DNA of 38,791 nt, taken from NCBI GenBank assembly GCA_910575255.1, contig CAJTEM010000040.1, positions 1-38,791 on the forward strand, read 5' to 3'. The position numbers and the translations under genes were made by a program. The notes below the pieces were generated by a model, which saw only the letters and a program-made list of their open reading frames with translations, had not been told where the DNA came from and made no database searches. Shown here in pieces: positions 27,914 to 37,246 of the stretch. Source of the stretch: Lachnospiraceae bacterium. GTDB taxonomy: Bacteria > Bacillota > Clostridia > Lachnospirales > Lachnospiraceae. Numbering within the stretch: the stretch's first letter is position 1; each line of letters starts with the position of its first letter.

Positions 27914-28935
27914 ATGAATTATGGAATTGAATTTTGGAGATTCATATTTACATGTATTGTTTGCCTGTTGCATTTTGAAACCGTCTATTTGGGGGGGGCA
28001 ATAATATCTTTGCTAGTGGCTATTTGGGAGTGGAATTTTTCTTTATCTTATCTGGCTTTTTTATGATGAGACATGCGCTGCATCATGATGATACAGCAAT
28101 AAGATATATAACAGATAGAATAAAGAGGCTTTATCCTCCAATAATAATTGCCTATTGCATTTTAATTATAAATTTTAGCATACAATCTAAGTGGAATGTT
28201 TTTGAAATTATTGATGAAGTATATGCACATATATGGGAGTTTCTATTACTTACTTCTACAGGAATTACATGGGAATTCTGGAACTTTGCTACATGGTATA
28301 TTTCAGCACTTTTGATTGTGAGTTATTTTATCTATTGGCTAATTAAAAAGGATGAAAAATGTTTTTCGGAATTTATTGCTCCCCTTTTAATCTTTGCAAT
28401 TTATTCCTGGTATGCAATTCAAGGAAAAGGGTTAGATTACCATGTGCACTGGGAACGAATTTGTACTTCAGCAATCAGCAGGGCTATTGGTGGAATATCA
28501 ATAGGATGTATTTCATATTATGTGAACAATAAATATATTCCTAAGAAAATAAATAAATATTATTGCAGTTGTATTGAAATAATTGTTCTTATACTGATTT
28601 TTTCTAATATTATTTGTGCAGAAAAAAATAGTTATAATTTGTTGGTTCTTATTCTATTTCCTGTTTTAATAGTTATCGAATATAATAAATGGAATAAATG
28701 GAATGAATTTTTTTGCAATTATATCGTAACACTACTGGGAAGAATTTCGATAAATATGTACTTAAATCAGGTGTTTTTTATCGGATTATTTCTGAATATT
28801 CACAAAAAAACCAATGTGCTTTTGGATTATTTATTATTCATAGTTTGTCTTACTTTGTTTGCATGCTTTATAGAATTTTTACGGTATAAGATTATAAAAA
28901 AATCAATGAAACTATTTTGCACTAAGAAAATTTGA
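27914..28935 (+). CDS. Phase-variable acyltransferase (family 3), currently out of frame
   Basis: Start ATG 27914 after AGGAGAGG. The first frame begins MNYGIEFWRFIFTCIVCLLHFE, typical of membrane acyltransferase 3 enzymes (IEFWRF...LH), and stops at 28066. After eight G (27991-27998) the other frame continues the family signature NIFASGYLGVEFFFILSGFF, with about nine membrane spans to 28935. With nine (or six) G the join is YLGGGNNIFAS and the protein is 340 aa. The active histidine (LLHFE) would be in the first part. Such proteins O-acetylate, or add other acyl groups to, surface sugars. As written, a 50-aa fragment is made. Confidence 0.85.
27991..27998 (+). repeat. Poly-G tract of 8, frame-breaking
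   Basis: Eight G in the acyltransferase gene, at codons 26-28. Gain of one G (or loss of two) restores the frame. Confidence 0.9.
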
Positions 28936-29090
28936 GGGACTTTTCAGTTTTATTAAATATATTTTGATTTTTTGAAATCATTACAAAATATCTAAAAACT
29001 TGCAGAAGGAACTAATATAATAAAGAGCAGTAAACGTTACATCTCGGATATAACTGCGGAAAACAGATAAGAGCTAATATGGAGGTGTCT
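28936..29090. other. AT-rich gap before the 29091 gene
   Basis: A very AT-rich stretch holding TATAAT at 29016-29021 but no credible -35 box at 16-18 bases upstream. A weak internal promoter is possible. No terminator hairpin was seen. Confidence 0.35.
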
Positions 29091-30311
29091 ATGAATAAGA
29101 AAAATTTGACGTATTGTAAAAGATTTATATTTAACGTGTTGTTTCTGATTACAGTCATAAGATTAATTTGGAATTTCCTTTATGGATTTCGCTGGCCTTC
29201 AGAATATGTTCTATCTAATAATATTTTTACCTATGAATATGGTTTTATACCAAGAAGTTTAATAGCCAGTTTTTTAAAACTTTTATTTGGTAATCTCATA
29301 TATGATAGAAAATTTTTATATGTTCTTATAGTTGGAACAGGGATATTATTACTATCCTTTTTTTGCTATTTATCTTATTTTTTTACAATTAAAACTCAGA
29401 ACATTGTTGGAAGCCTTCTTGTTTTTTGGTATTCATTAAGTATATACAGTGCTTATATTGCACATGAAATGGGATATTTCGAACAATATGGATATGTTTT
29501 TTTGTGTGGACTGATACTATTTTGTGCAAAAATCAAGAGCGTCCTTAAATTTTCTATCCTCTGCTCCGGTTTAATGTTCATCTCATTATTGATAAGTGAA
29601 ACAAATGCTTTTCTTGTGTGCCCGGTACTGCTTTCAATAACCCTTTTAAACACCTTTGAAAATATGCCTGTAGTGGATTTTGAGGGGGGGGGGGGTAAAA
29701 GAGTATTTCGTTGTCTGATACAGACTATATGTGTTAATATTCCCAATATATTATACTGTATCTGTGTCAATTATATCAGAGTTCCTCAGGAAATAATTGG
29801 AAAACAGCTATCACTAATTCGGGAAAATTCTGATAAGTTTCAAAGACTGGATGAGATAGGTGCATATTTTTATGGTGATCGAACAGCAAGGGAATATACA
29901 GACCAGATATTATTCAGGGATGAAAACTGGCAATTGATGGCATATATGTTCCTGATAATATTTACAGTAACATTAGTTCTGATTTTTAACCGTAATTATC
30001 AAAAGGCATTTTTATTTATTGCTGCAAGCGGTTTTGTAATTGCTTGCGGATATACATTAAATTTTATTGCCTGGGATGCTGAAAGGTATAAATTTGGCCA
30101 GGCAATGATGGTGACCTTTTTAGGAATATGGACGTTTAAAAAGATTGAATCTGCAAAGATTATTTTGAATAAAGACTTGTTATATACATTAGTCATTGGC
30201 ACTCTTATTATGGCTGCAATAATGGATTATAAGTTAGGACTATTTGATGGTGCAGAATATAATAACAGCATAATGCGTCTGAAAGATACGCTTAGTGCTT
30301 ACAATTTCTAA
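29091..30311 (+). CDS. Polytopic membrane protein with a poly-G tract, in frame
   Basis: GGAGG at 29081-29085 places the start at ATG 29091 (406 aa) rather than at 29079. About nine or ten membrane spans follow, with motifs such as WPSEYVLSNN and YEYGFIPRSLI. These are similar in style to GT-C sugar transferases and polymerases, though I cannot name the family. Twelve G (29684-29695) encode Gly199-202 in FEGGGGKRVF, and the frame is open on both sides. A change of one or two G would stop translation soon after. In this copy it is the only one of the four long-tract genes in the ON state. Its place beside a GtrB-like synthase suggests a side-chain transferase. Confidence 0.75.
   Translation: MNKKNLTYCKRFIFNVLFLITVIRLIWNFLYGFRWPSEYVLSNNIFTYEYGFIPRSLIASFLKLLFGNLIYDRKFLYVLIVGTGILLLSFFCYLSYFFTIKTQNIVGSLLVFWYSLSIYSAYIAHEMGYFEQYGYVFLCGLILFCAKIKSVLKFSILCSGLMFISLLISETNAFLVCPVLLSITLLNTFENMPVVDFEGGGGKRVFRCLIQTICVNIPNILYCICVNYIRVPQEIIGKQLSLIRENSDKFQRLDEIGAYFYGDRTAREYTDQILFRDENWQLMAYMFLIIFTVTLVLIFNRNYQKAFLFIAASGFVIACGYTLNFIAWDAERYKFGQAMMVTFLGIWTFKKIESAKIILNKDLLYTLVIGTLIMAAIMDYKLGLFDGAEYNNSIMRLKDTLSAYNF
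29684..29695 (+). repeat. Poly-G tract of 12, in frame
   Basis: Twelve consecutive G, the longest run in the window, spanning codons 198-202 of the 29091 gene. The frame is open in this copy. Confidence 0.92.
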
Positions 30312-30354
30312 ATTCTACCACCCCTAATATAATCTTACTGAATAGGAGTTGCAA

Positions 30355-31287
30355 ATGGAGAAAATATCTATAGTAGTACCTTGTTATAATGAAGAAGAAA
30401 CAATTTTTTTGTTTTATAAAGAAATCATTTCTTTAAAGGAATTCTTTGATCAAAATAATTTAATTGTTGAAATTTGTTTTGTCGATGACGGAAGCATTGA
30501 TGATACCTTAAAAGAAATAAAAAAAATCAGGGAATACGATATTGGTGTACATTATATTACCTTTTCCAGAAATTTCGGAAAGGAAGCTGCTCTATATGCT
30601 GGATTAAACATGTCTACTGGCGATTATATTATCGTTATGGATGCAGACCTTCAAGATCCGCCAGAGATTATACCACAAATGTATCATTTGATGAAACAGG
30701 AAAATTGCGATTGTGTTGCGACCAGAAGAACAGACAGACAGGGCGAACCGCCAATACGTTCCTTTTTTGCTAAATTGTTTTACAGAATTATTAATAAAAT
30801 ATCGGATACCAAAATCGTTGATGGTGCCAGAGATTTCAGGATTATGACACGTATAATGGTAAATGCTATTCTGGAAGATAAAGAATACAATCGATTTTCA
30901 AAAGGAATATTTAGCTGGATTGGATTTAAAACAGCCTGGCTGGAATTTAATAACAGGGAAAGAATTGCCGGAGAAACGAAATGGTCATTTAGAAAATTAT
31001 TTTTATATTCCATAGAAGGACTGCTAGCATTTTCAACAGTTCCGCTTTCTGTTTCATCTATGGGGGGTCTGCTTTTTTGCAGCTTGTCGATTTTTCTGCT
31101 AATATTTGTGATCGTCCGGGCATTATTATTCGGGGATACTGTTGCTGGATGGCCATCGCTGGTAAGTATTATATTATTTCTTAGTGGTATTCAACTGTTT
31201 TCTATTGGTGTTATTGGATTATATTTGTCAAAAATCTATTTGGAGACAAAACGAAGGCCGCTCTATATAATTAAAGAGCAACAATAA
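30355..31287 (+). CDS. Polyprenyl-phosphate glycosyltransferase (GtrB/DPM1-like)
   Basis: This 310-aa GT2 enzyme moves a sugar from a nucleotide donor to undecaprenyl phosphate on the inner membrane face. The start ATG 30355 lies six bases after AGGAG (TTG 30349 is also in frame but has no spacing). Motifs: VVPCYNEEETI, FVDDGSIDDT, DADLQDPPE with Asp96 and Asp98, and the family pattern GARDFRIMTR. Two C-terminal membrane spans (about 232-255 and 265-295) anchor it. A run of six G (31062-31067) is in frame. It is the expected donor maker for the GtrA-type flippase encoded at 37247 and for the polytopic proteins around it. Confidence 0.92.
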   Translation: MEKISIVVPCYNEEETIFLFYKEIISLKEFFDQNNLIVEICFVDDGSIDDTLKEIKKIREYDIGVHYITFSRNFGKEAALYAGLNMSTGDYIIVMDADLQDPPEIIPQMYHLMKQENCDCVATRRTDRQGEPPIRSFFAKLFYRIINKISDTKIVDGARDFRIMTRIMVNAILEDKEYNRFSKGIFSWIGFKTAWLEFNNRERIAGETKWSFRKLFLYSIEGLLAFSTVPLSVSSMGGLLFCSLSIFLLIFVIVRALLFGDTVAGWPSLVSIILFLSGIQLFSIGVIGLYLSKIYLETKRRPLYIIKEQQ

Positions 31288-31338
31288 GTTATATGAGCAG
31301 ATATTACAGAACGATAATTTTATACGAGGGGGAACAAT

Positions 31339-32957
31339 ATGAAAAAAAGTAATAAGGAACAATCTCGATGCTATGTATTCAGTTTGATCATTTCCCTGTA
31401 TATCGTCTTCATTAGTTTCTTTTTAGAACGGTTGTGGTTTGATATGGACTCGTTAAAAAATCATTTTATGATATACACTGTTTCCAAAATACTTCTGTTT
31501 GGTTTGAGCTTTATGATGTGCTTTTCATTTCAGAAGCTCAAAAAAAATGGATATCTAAGTTTTTTTGTTGGTTATACAGGGATCATGTGGATTATGCTGC
31601 TTTTAGTCTGGCCAGGTGTCTGGCGCTGGGATGAATTCTGGATTTTGGATGGAAGCAGGTACTTCATTCCGAATTCCTATCAGCATTGGCTTACCTCTGT
31701 GTTATATATAGCAAGCCTGATGATTCTTCCGTTTCCCACAGGTGTCATTATCGTACAGATATTGCTAATTTCATTTTTGGTATCTTTTATTATCAAAACA
31801 ATTAATGAGAATTTTTTGCATTTGAGTAATTGGACTAAATGGATATTGCTTATTCCCTTTTTACTTTTTCCAGTAATTGACAGCAATTTGTATCCTGTGA
31901 GGTGTTCTCTATATGCTTTTGCTGAACTGGCTTTTATAACATTCCTGATTAATGAGATTTTTAACAGAAAAAGGGATCCAGAATACATGATAACGCCAAA
32001 CGCAACAGGGATATTTTGCTGTTTGAGTATTCTCTTAGCTGTCTGGAGAAGCGAAAGCATTTACTATCTGGTTCTTGCTCCTATATTATATATGCTCATT
32101 TTTAAAGGAAAAACTCAAAAAATAAATTTGCTTTTGCTTATAGGCGTTATGGGGGGGGCAGTTTATTCGGAATAAAATATCAGAACAAACTTCTTTATGA
32201 ATCAATTGGAGACCAGAATACAGTTATCATAACTTTGCCTTATATTGAATATGCACTTCATAATGAAGTTTTATCAGAGGAGGATACTATATTAGAAGAA
32301 ATTAATCGTGTTATTGACCTGAAATTACTTTGTGATGAGGGCAAGGGCGTGATATGGGATAGCAGTAAAAATCTTATTAGAAAAGATTATACAAAAACAG
32401 AATACCGCAGATATCTTTTCTCTTATATAAAATTGATTTTCATGTACCCACAGGATTTTCTTAGAGTGCAGATTCCGGTTGTTCTACAGGCAAATGGCAT
32501 GTGTTCAAGTGGTCAGTTTATAGAGAGCACAGAAAATTTATATACTAATGAAGGGAATTACTCTACAGAAACTATAGGAGAGGTTTTCTTTAGACATGAT
32601 TTCACGCGACCTGTTTCAGTCAACTTAAGGAAAAACGTTATAACAATTTTAGAAACACTGGAAGTTAATAAATTCTTATGGTTATTACATAAAATCACGT
32701 ATAACGCATTTATTCCTATACTAGGACTGATCTTTATTATTGTCTGGTGTTTTAGAAAAAAGCTGTATTTAATATCTGGCATTTTGTGTTCGTCATTGAT
32801 AAAAATACCCATATTAATATTATCCATACCGGGAACCGCTTTTATGTATTGGTATCCCAATTATCTGGTAGCCTGGACGGTTGTAATTATATTTTTGATC
32901 TATCAATTGAAACACATAATTAACATTAGGAAGGAAAAACACAAGAATGAACAATAA
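31339..32957 (+). CDS. Phase-variable large membrane protein (GT-C-like), currently out of frame
   Basis: The first frame (31339-32175) has about seven membrane spans, and the second frame (to 32957) supplies an extracellular-like domain and further spans. They meet at eight G (32151-32158). With nine (or six) G the join reads VMGGGSLFGIKYQNKL and gives 539 aa. The first half has WPGVWRWDEFWILDG after the second span, a W/D/E-rich first loop like GT-C enzymes that use lipid-phosphate sugars. As written a 278-aa fragment ends in GGAVYSE. Start follows GAGGGGGAAC. The last bases overlap the next gene by 11. Confidence 0.8.
32151..32158 (+). repeat. Poly-G tract of 8, frame-breaking
   Basis: Eight G after the ATG codon at 32149 in the 31339 gene (codons 271-273). 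One more G (or two fewer) restores the frame through to 32957. Confidence 0.9.
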
Positions 32958-33765
32958 AACCCTGCTATTTATCCCTGGCTACAACTGCGAAAAGCAGATC
33001 CCCCGGGTACTGGATCAACTAGACAGCGACATCCTGCCCTACATCTCCCAAACCATCATGATAAATAACCGCAGTACGGATAATACGGAAGCCACTGTAA
33101 AGACATGGATGGCAGCACACCCGGAGATTCCTTTCACATTGCTTCGGAATGACGAAAATTACGGTCTGGGCGGCAGCCATAAGGTTGCATTCGACTATGC
33201 CCTTAACAATGGTTTTGACTATGTAATAGTCCTGCACGGGGATGACCAGGGGAATATCCATGATCTGCTTCCAATTTTAAAGCGAAAGCTCTTCCGGAAA
33301 TATGACTGTTGCCTGGGTGCCCGCTTTATGAAGGGTTCTGTTTTGCAGGGATACTCCCGTTTTCGAACCTTTGGCAATAGAGTATACAATTTTTTGTTTT
33401 CCCTTATCTGCAGATTCAAGGTAAAGGATCTGGGATCCGGACTGAATATGTACCAGACATCCATGCTCCGGACAAGATTCTATATGAAATATCCGGATAG
33501 TCTTATGTTCAATTACTGTATGGTTATGGCAATTCGGCATTACAAACAGAAAGCTCTCTTTTTTCCTGTAAGCTGGCGAGAAGAGGATCAGGTTTCTAAT
33601 GTAAAGTTGTTTGATCAGGCTAAAAAAGTTCTAATGATGCTGGGCAGTTATGCTTTTGCACCGGGAAAATTCATGAAAAAAGAATTACGGGATACCATAA
33701 GAGATTCCTATTCCGCACAGGTGATTGCGGAAAACAAAGCGTCAGAGGATGAAAATGAAAAGTAA
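32947..33765 (+). CDS. Glycosyltransferase family 2
   Basis: This 272-aa GT-A enzyme starts at ATG 32947 after AGGAAGG and overlaps the preceding gene by 11 bases. Motifs: LFIPGYNCEKQIPRVL, INNRSTDNTEAT and HGDDQGN, with Asp99-Asp100 as the metal site. No membrane span is clear, so it is probably cytoplasmic or peripheral. The GC content rises again here compared with 26550-32940, marking the right edge of the AT-rich block. The resemblance is to DPM-like soluble transferases; sugar donor and acceptor are not determinable. Confidence 0.88.
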   Translation: MNNKTLLFIPGYNCEKQIPRVLDQLDSDILPYISQTIMINNRSTDNTEATVKTWMAAHPEIPFTLLRNDENYGLGGSHKVAFDYALNNGFDYVIVLHGDDQGNIHDLLPILKRKLFRKYDCCLGARFMKGSVLQGYSRFRTFGNRVYNFLFSLICRFKVKDLGSGLNMYQTSMLRTRFYMKYPDSLMFNYCMVMAIRHYKQKALFFPVSWREEDQVSNVKLFDQAKKVLMMLGSYAFAPGKFMKKELRDTIRDSYSAQVIAENKASEDENEK

Positions 33766-34618
33766 AAAGTATTATAGCATTAATATTACCGTATTCCTTA
33801 TGGCAATCCTGTTTTTTTACCATGCCATAGGCACAGGAATCCGCTTACTCTATTTAAAAGATGATTGGAATATGGTACTATTCCTGGGAACATTTTTTGC
33901 CATTCTTGTGTATGGTATAAAAGCGCTTCGTTTATATATTATCCTGTTGGAGAAACGGCTGGCATTGGCAAGTTTTATCAGACTGTACATAAAAACCACC
34001 CTTATCAATCTGGTGTTTCCTTTTAAGCTGGGTGAAATTTTTCGGATGTATTGTTATGGCATCGAATTCAAAAATTATAAGAGAGGCTTTTTGCTGATAC
34101 TGATTGACCGTTATTTTGATACGCTTCCCCTTTTGCTTCTTTTACTGGTGTCAACGATAGGAGAAAAAAATCAGGTGTCCGGTGTTGTGGCAGTATTGTG
34201 CGTATTCATAATATTAGTCACTGTATTCTATTGGATTTTTCCTTCTACCTATAAGTATTTAAACCGTTTTTTGATTATGAATATCGAGTCGGACAGGGGG
34301 ATTTTAGCATTGGATATGATCAGGAAGGCTCAGAACTGGTATCTGTATGCAAAGGAATTAATCCGGGGGCGGGAGGCCATTTTACTGGTTCTCTCCGGTT
34401 GCGCCTGGTTGGCTGAATATGCCATGTTATACAGCCTGGTTATCGGAAGCGGGCGCATTTTTAAGGCAGAGAACTTTGTATCTTATATGAATGCTGTCTT
34501 TACAGGAAAATCCAATGAATATGTAGATATATATATCTGCATGAGTGGTTTGATACTTGCGGTTTGCGCAGGTTTTGCCTACGGCAGGCTTTGGTTTGTA
34601 AAAAAGGAGCGATCATGA
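33755..34618 (+). CDS. Flippase-like membrane protein (UPF0104/AglD-MprF TM family)
   Basis: This protein of about 288 aa has seven or eight membrane spans. ATG 33755 lies six bases after AGAGG (33744-33748); the longer frame beginning at 33725 has no ribosome binding site. Conserved features of the lysylphosphatidylglycerol-synthase transmembrane family are visible: a Leu-rich first half with RLYIKTTLINLVFPFKLGE, and RYFDTLPLLLLLL. Such proteins may move lipid-linked sugars or act in lipid transfer. It overlaps its upstream neighbour by 11 bases and its downstream neighbour by four (ATGA), placing it firmly in the operon. Confidence 0.75.
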   Translation: MKSKKYYSINITVFLMAILFFYHAIGTGIRLLYLKDDWNMVLFLGTFFAILVYGIKALRLYIILLEKRLALASFIRLYIKTTLINLVFPFKLGEIFRMYCYGIEFKNYKRGFLLILIDRYFDTLPLLLLLLVSTIGEKNQVSGVVAVLCVFIILVTVFYWIFPSTYKYLNRFLIMNIESDRGILALDMIRKAQNWYLYAKELIRGREAILLVLSGCAWLAEYAMLYSLVIGSGRIFKAENFVSYMNAVFTGKSNEYVDIYICMSGLILAVCAGFAYGRLWFVKKERS

Positions 34619-36090
34619 GAACACTTTGTATCTATGATAACCATATCGAACCCCATAGTTCGATTAAAAATATTATCGGGGACAAAACCTTTGGGGATGT
34701 TATTTTAAAAAGAAAAAGTATTAAAAGCAACTTTCTGGGTTTCATCAGAAAACAGAAAGTGATTGATGAAGTTCTGGAGCTGGATTACAGCTGGCAGATT
34801 GATGCTCTTGTAGGAAAGATCAGGAATTATGAGCCAGACATAAAAATAGTCCATATTTTTTCGGATTTTATCATTCTGGATGAAAGCAGTATAGCATTGC
34901 TTTTGAAAAAGGCTCCTTTTATTGAAGAGAATTATGTCTGCCTGAATGAGCAGGTTCCTGCCGTGCTTATGATGGATGACAGGGAGGAATATTGCCAGTT
35001 TTTGACCAAAAACGCCAGTGTTCTTCAGGATAAGAATATCTATGGAAACCGTTCCTCTAAAAACCATTTTGAGGCTTTTTCGGTAAATGGCCTTTGGTAT
35101 CTGGGAAATTATGAGAATTTTATCCAATATATCTCCGGAGGATTCGATGCCCGGTTTTTCAACTCTGTAAAAGGAGATAAGTTCACAGTAACCAAGACGT
35201 CTACGAATAAGAAAAAGATCAAAGCTGAGTATGACTTTTACCGGCTGCTTCCGGATCCCATGAAGACCTGGTTCGTAATGCCATACAACTATCAAGAGCT
35301 GCCAGATCAGGCATCCTATGAGATGGAACGGTATCATATGACAGATCTGGCGATCCGTTGGGTTCACGGGGCAATTGATATCAGTGAATTTGAAAAACTG
35401 TTATCCAAGGTGTTTCATTTTATCCAAATCAGAAGCAAGAAGAATATTTCAGATGCAGAATACCTTCAGACGGAAAAAGGCTTATATCTCCAAAAGTTAG
35501 AGGAACGCATCCAATTATTGAAGGAACATCCGCAATACTTACTGTTTCAGAAATATATAGAAAACGGGACGGAATACTCTGGCTTGGATGAGATTGTTTC
35601 TGAATATAAACAAACCTACTCGAAAATTACCCATGATTTAAAGCGGGAATCTGTTAGTGTTATTGGCCACGGGGATCTCTGTTTTTCCAATATGCTCTTC
35701 AATAAGGACGGAGAATTATTAAAATTGATCGATCCCAAGGGCGCAGAGGAGGAAGCCCAGCTATGGACCAACCCTTATTATGATTTGGCGAAGCTATCCC
35801 ATTCTATTTGCGGACGATACGATTTTTTCAACAATGGTTTATACCACATCTCTTTGGATACAGAACTGAAATTCCGCCTGGATATTGATTTTGATAATAC
35901 ACCATACAAGGAGTTATTCCGGAAGTATCTGGAAAATAACGGTTATTCCTATTTGGCAGTGAGGATATATGAAGTGTCCCTGTTCCTTTCCATGCTGCCG
36001 TTGCATATAGATAACCAGCAAAAGGTATTCGGATTTATCCTGAATGCCATAAATATACTGGAGGAGATCCGCCAATGTTTGGACAAATGA
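34615..36090 (+). CDS. APH/choline-kinase-like phosphotransferase
   Basis: This 491-aa protein starts at ATG 34615, ATGA-coupled to the previous gene, with AAGGAG upstream; the longer frame from 34564 lacks this. Residues about 180-480 form an APH-type kinase: the catalytic loop IGHGDLCFSN has His352, Asp354 and Asn359, and LIDPKG has the metal-binding Asp373. The first 180 residues are unrecognised. This family phosphorylates small alcohols such as choline or ethanolamine, or sugar hydroxyls. Its neighbour is a nucleotidyltransferase, so the pair could make an NDP-activated alcohol or sugar for the polymer, as LicA/LicC do for phosphocholine. The substrate is unknown. Confidence 0.7.
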   Translation: MRTLCIYDNHIEPHSSIKNIIGDKTFGDVILKRKSIKSNFLGFIRKQKVIDEVLELDYSWQIDALVGKIRNYEPDIKIVHIFSDFIILDESSIALLLKKAPFIEENYVCLNEQVPAVLMMDDREEYCQFLTKNASVLQDKNIYGNRSSKNHFEAFSVNGLWYLGNYENFIQYISGGFDARFFNSVKGDKFTVTKTSTNKKKIKAEYDFYRLLPDPMKTWFVMPYNYQELPDQASYEMERYHMTDLAIRWVHGAIDISEFEKLLSKVFHFIQIRSKKNISDAEYLQTEKGLYLQKLEERIQLLKEHPQYLLFQKYIENGTEYSGLDEIVSEYKQTYSKITHDLKRESVSVIGHGDLCFSNMLFNKDGELLKLIDPKGAEEEAQLWTNPYYDLAKLSHSICGRYDFFNNGLYHISLDTELKFRLDIDFDNTPYKELFRKYLENNGYSYLAVRIYEVSLFLSMLPLHIDNQQKVFGFILNAINILEEIRQCLDK

Positions 36091-37217
36091 CATTTATTAT
36101 TGATATTGACGGCACGTTATGTCCGATTAAAACTAAACATGAGAGATATGAAGATCTGGTTCCTTATGCGGACATGATTAAAAAGATAAGATTTTATAAA
36201 GATAACGGAGCGAAAATTGTTCTGTATACTTCAAGAAATATGAATTCCTACCAGGGAAATATCGGCCTGATCAATGCCAACACTGCCAGGATCATTCTGA
36301 CATGGCTGGACAAATGGGAAATTCCCTATGACGAGATCATATATGGTAAGCCCTGGCCCGGGCATGAGGGCTTTTACGTGGATGATCGGGCAGTCCGGCC
36401 GAATGAATTTATCAATTGCACGCCAGAGGAACTTAAGAAGATATGTGAGGACTCAAGAATGAAAAATACTTATTCTGATAATAACCAATTGGATCTGGTA
36501 ATCACTATGGCAGGTTTGGGAAGCCGATTCAGGGAAGCCGGCTATTCGGTTCCCAAGTATATGATCGAGGCATGTGGAAAGACCCTGTTCGAATGGTCTA
36601 TGGACAGCCTGTCCGGATATCTGGATATGGTATCACAGTGTATTTTTATCGTGAGGAAGGAAGACCAGGCAGCCACCTTTATTGAAGCAATGTGTGATAA
36701 ATCAGGAATTACCCGGCGGAAAATCATAGAAATCGATTATCTGACAGACGGACAGGCCACGACAGCCATGTTGGCAAGTGATATGTGGAATCCTGAACAT
36801 GGCCTGCTGATTTATAACATTGATACCTATGTAGAACCCGGCCAAATGAAATACAGTGATTTAAAAGGAGACGGTTTTATTCCCTGCTTTTATGGAAAAG
36901 GAAACCATTGGAGCTTTGTAAAGCTTGCGGAAAACGGAAAAGCAGTGGAGGTCCGGGAAAAGGAACGGATTTCTGATTATTGTACCTTGGGAGCCTATTA
37001 CTTCAGCAGCTGTGCCTTGTACGAAACATTGTACAAAGAATATTATTCCCAAAATGAGAATCTGGAAAAAGGTGAGAAATATGTTGCCCCTTTATATAAT
37101 TATCTGATTAGCAAAGGAAAAAGTGTATATATTTCTGTTGTTGAGGATAAGGCTGTCCATGTTCTTGGGACACCGGAAGAGTTAGCGCAATTTAAGCAAG
37201 GTTACAAGCCGAAATAG
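36075..37217 (+). CDS. HAD phosphatase-nucleotidyltransferase fusion
   Basis: This is a 380-aa two-domain protein. Residues 1-125 are a HAD phosphatase of the capsule EcbF/BcbF type (Asp10-x-Asp12 in IDIDGTLCP, TSRN at 52-55, Lys92, Asp103-Asp104). Residues 138-375 are a sugar-phosphate-type nucleotidyltransferase (MAGLGSR at 145-151, Lys161 in VPKYM, and IDTY as acid pair). GGAGGAG eight bases upstream marks ATG 36075, overlapping the kinase gene by 16 bases. A phosphatase with a nucleotidyltransferase suggests handling of a sugar- or alcohol-phosphate and its activation to an NDP form for incorporation in the polymer. Confidence 0.85.
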   Translation: MFGQMTFIIDIDGTLCPIKTKHERYEDLVPYADMIKKIRFYKDNGAKIVLYTSRNMNSYQGNIGLINANTARIILTWLDKWEIPYDEIIYGKPWPGHEGFYVDDRAVRPNEFINCTPEELKKICEDSRMKNTYSDNNQLDLVITMAGLGSRFREAGYSVPKYMIEACGKTLFEWSMDSLSGYLDMVSQCIFIVRKEDQAATFIEAMCDKSGITRRKIIEIDYLTDGQATTAMLASDMWNPEHGLLIYNIDTYVEPGQMKYSDLKGDGFIPCFYGKGNHWSFVKLAENGKAVEVREKERISDYCTLGAYYFSSCALYETLYKEYYSQNENLEKGEKYVAPLYNYLISKGKSVYISVVEDKAVHVLGTPEELAQFKQGYKPK

Positions 37218-37246
37218 GCGTTTGTTCAGGAGGAGGCTGTTTTTTA

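Noticed and set aside
31062-31067. Six-G run in the GtrB-like gene
   Set aside because: Short, in frame, and six-G runs also occur at 20564-20569 and 10480-10485. Too short to call a contingency tract without read data.
26865-32158. Frame breaks explained as sequencing or assembly errors
   Set aside because: Possible for any one homopolymer, but four long G runs confined to adjacent surface-modification genes, one in frame, is not the expected pattern of random error. Still the main alternative until reads are checked.
34705-35367. 220-aa minus-strand reading frame
   Set aside because: Opposite the APH-like kinase gene, with no recognisable protein features.
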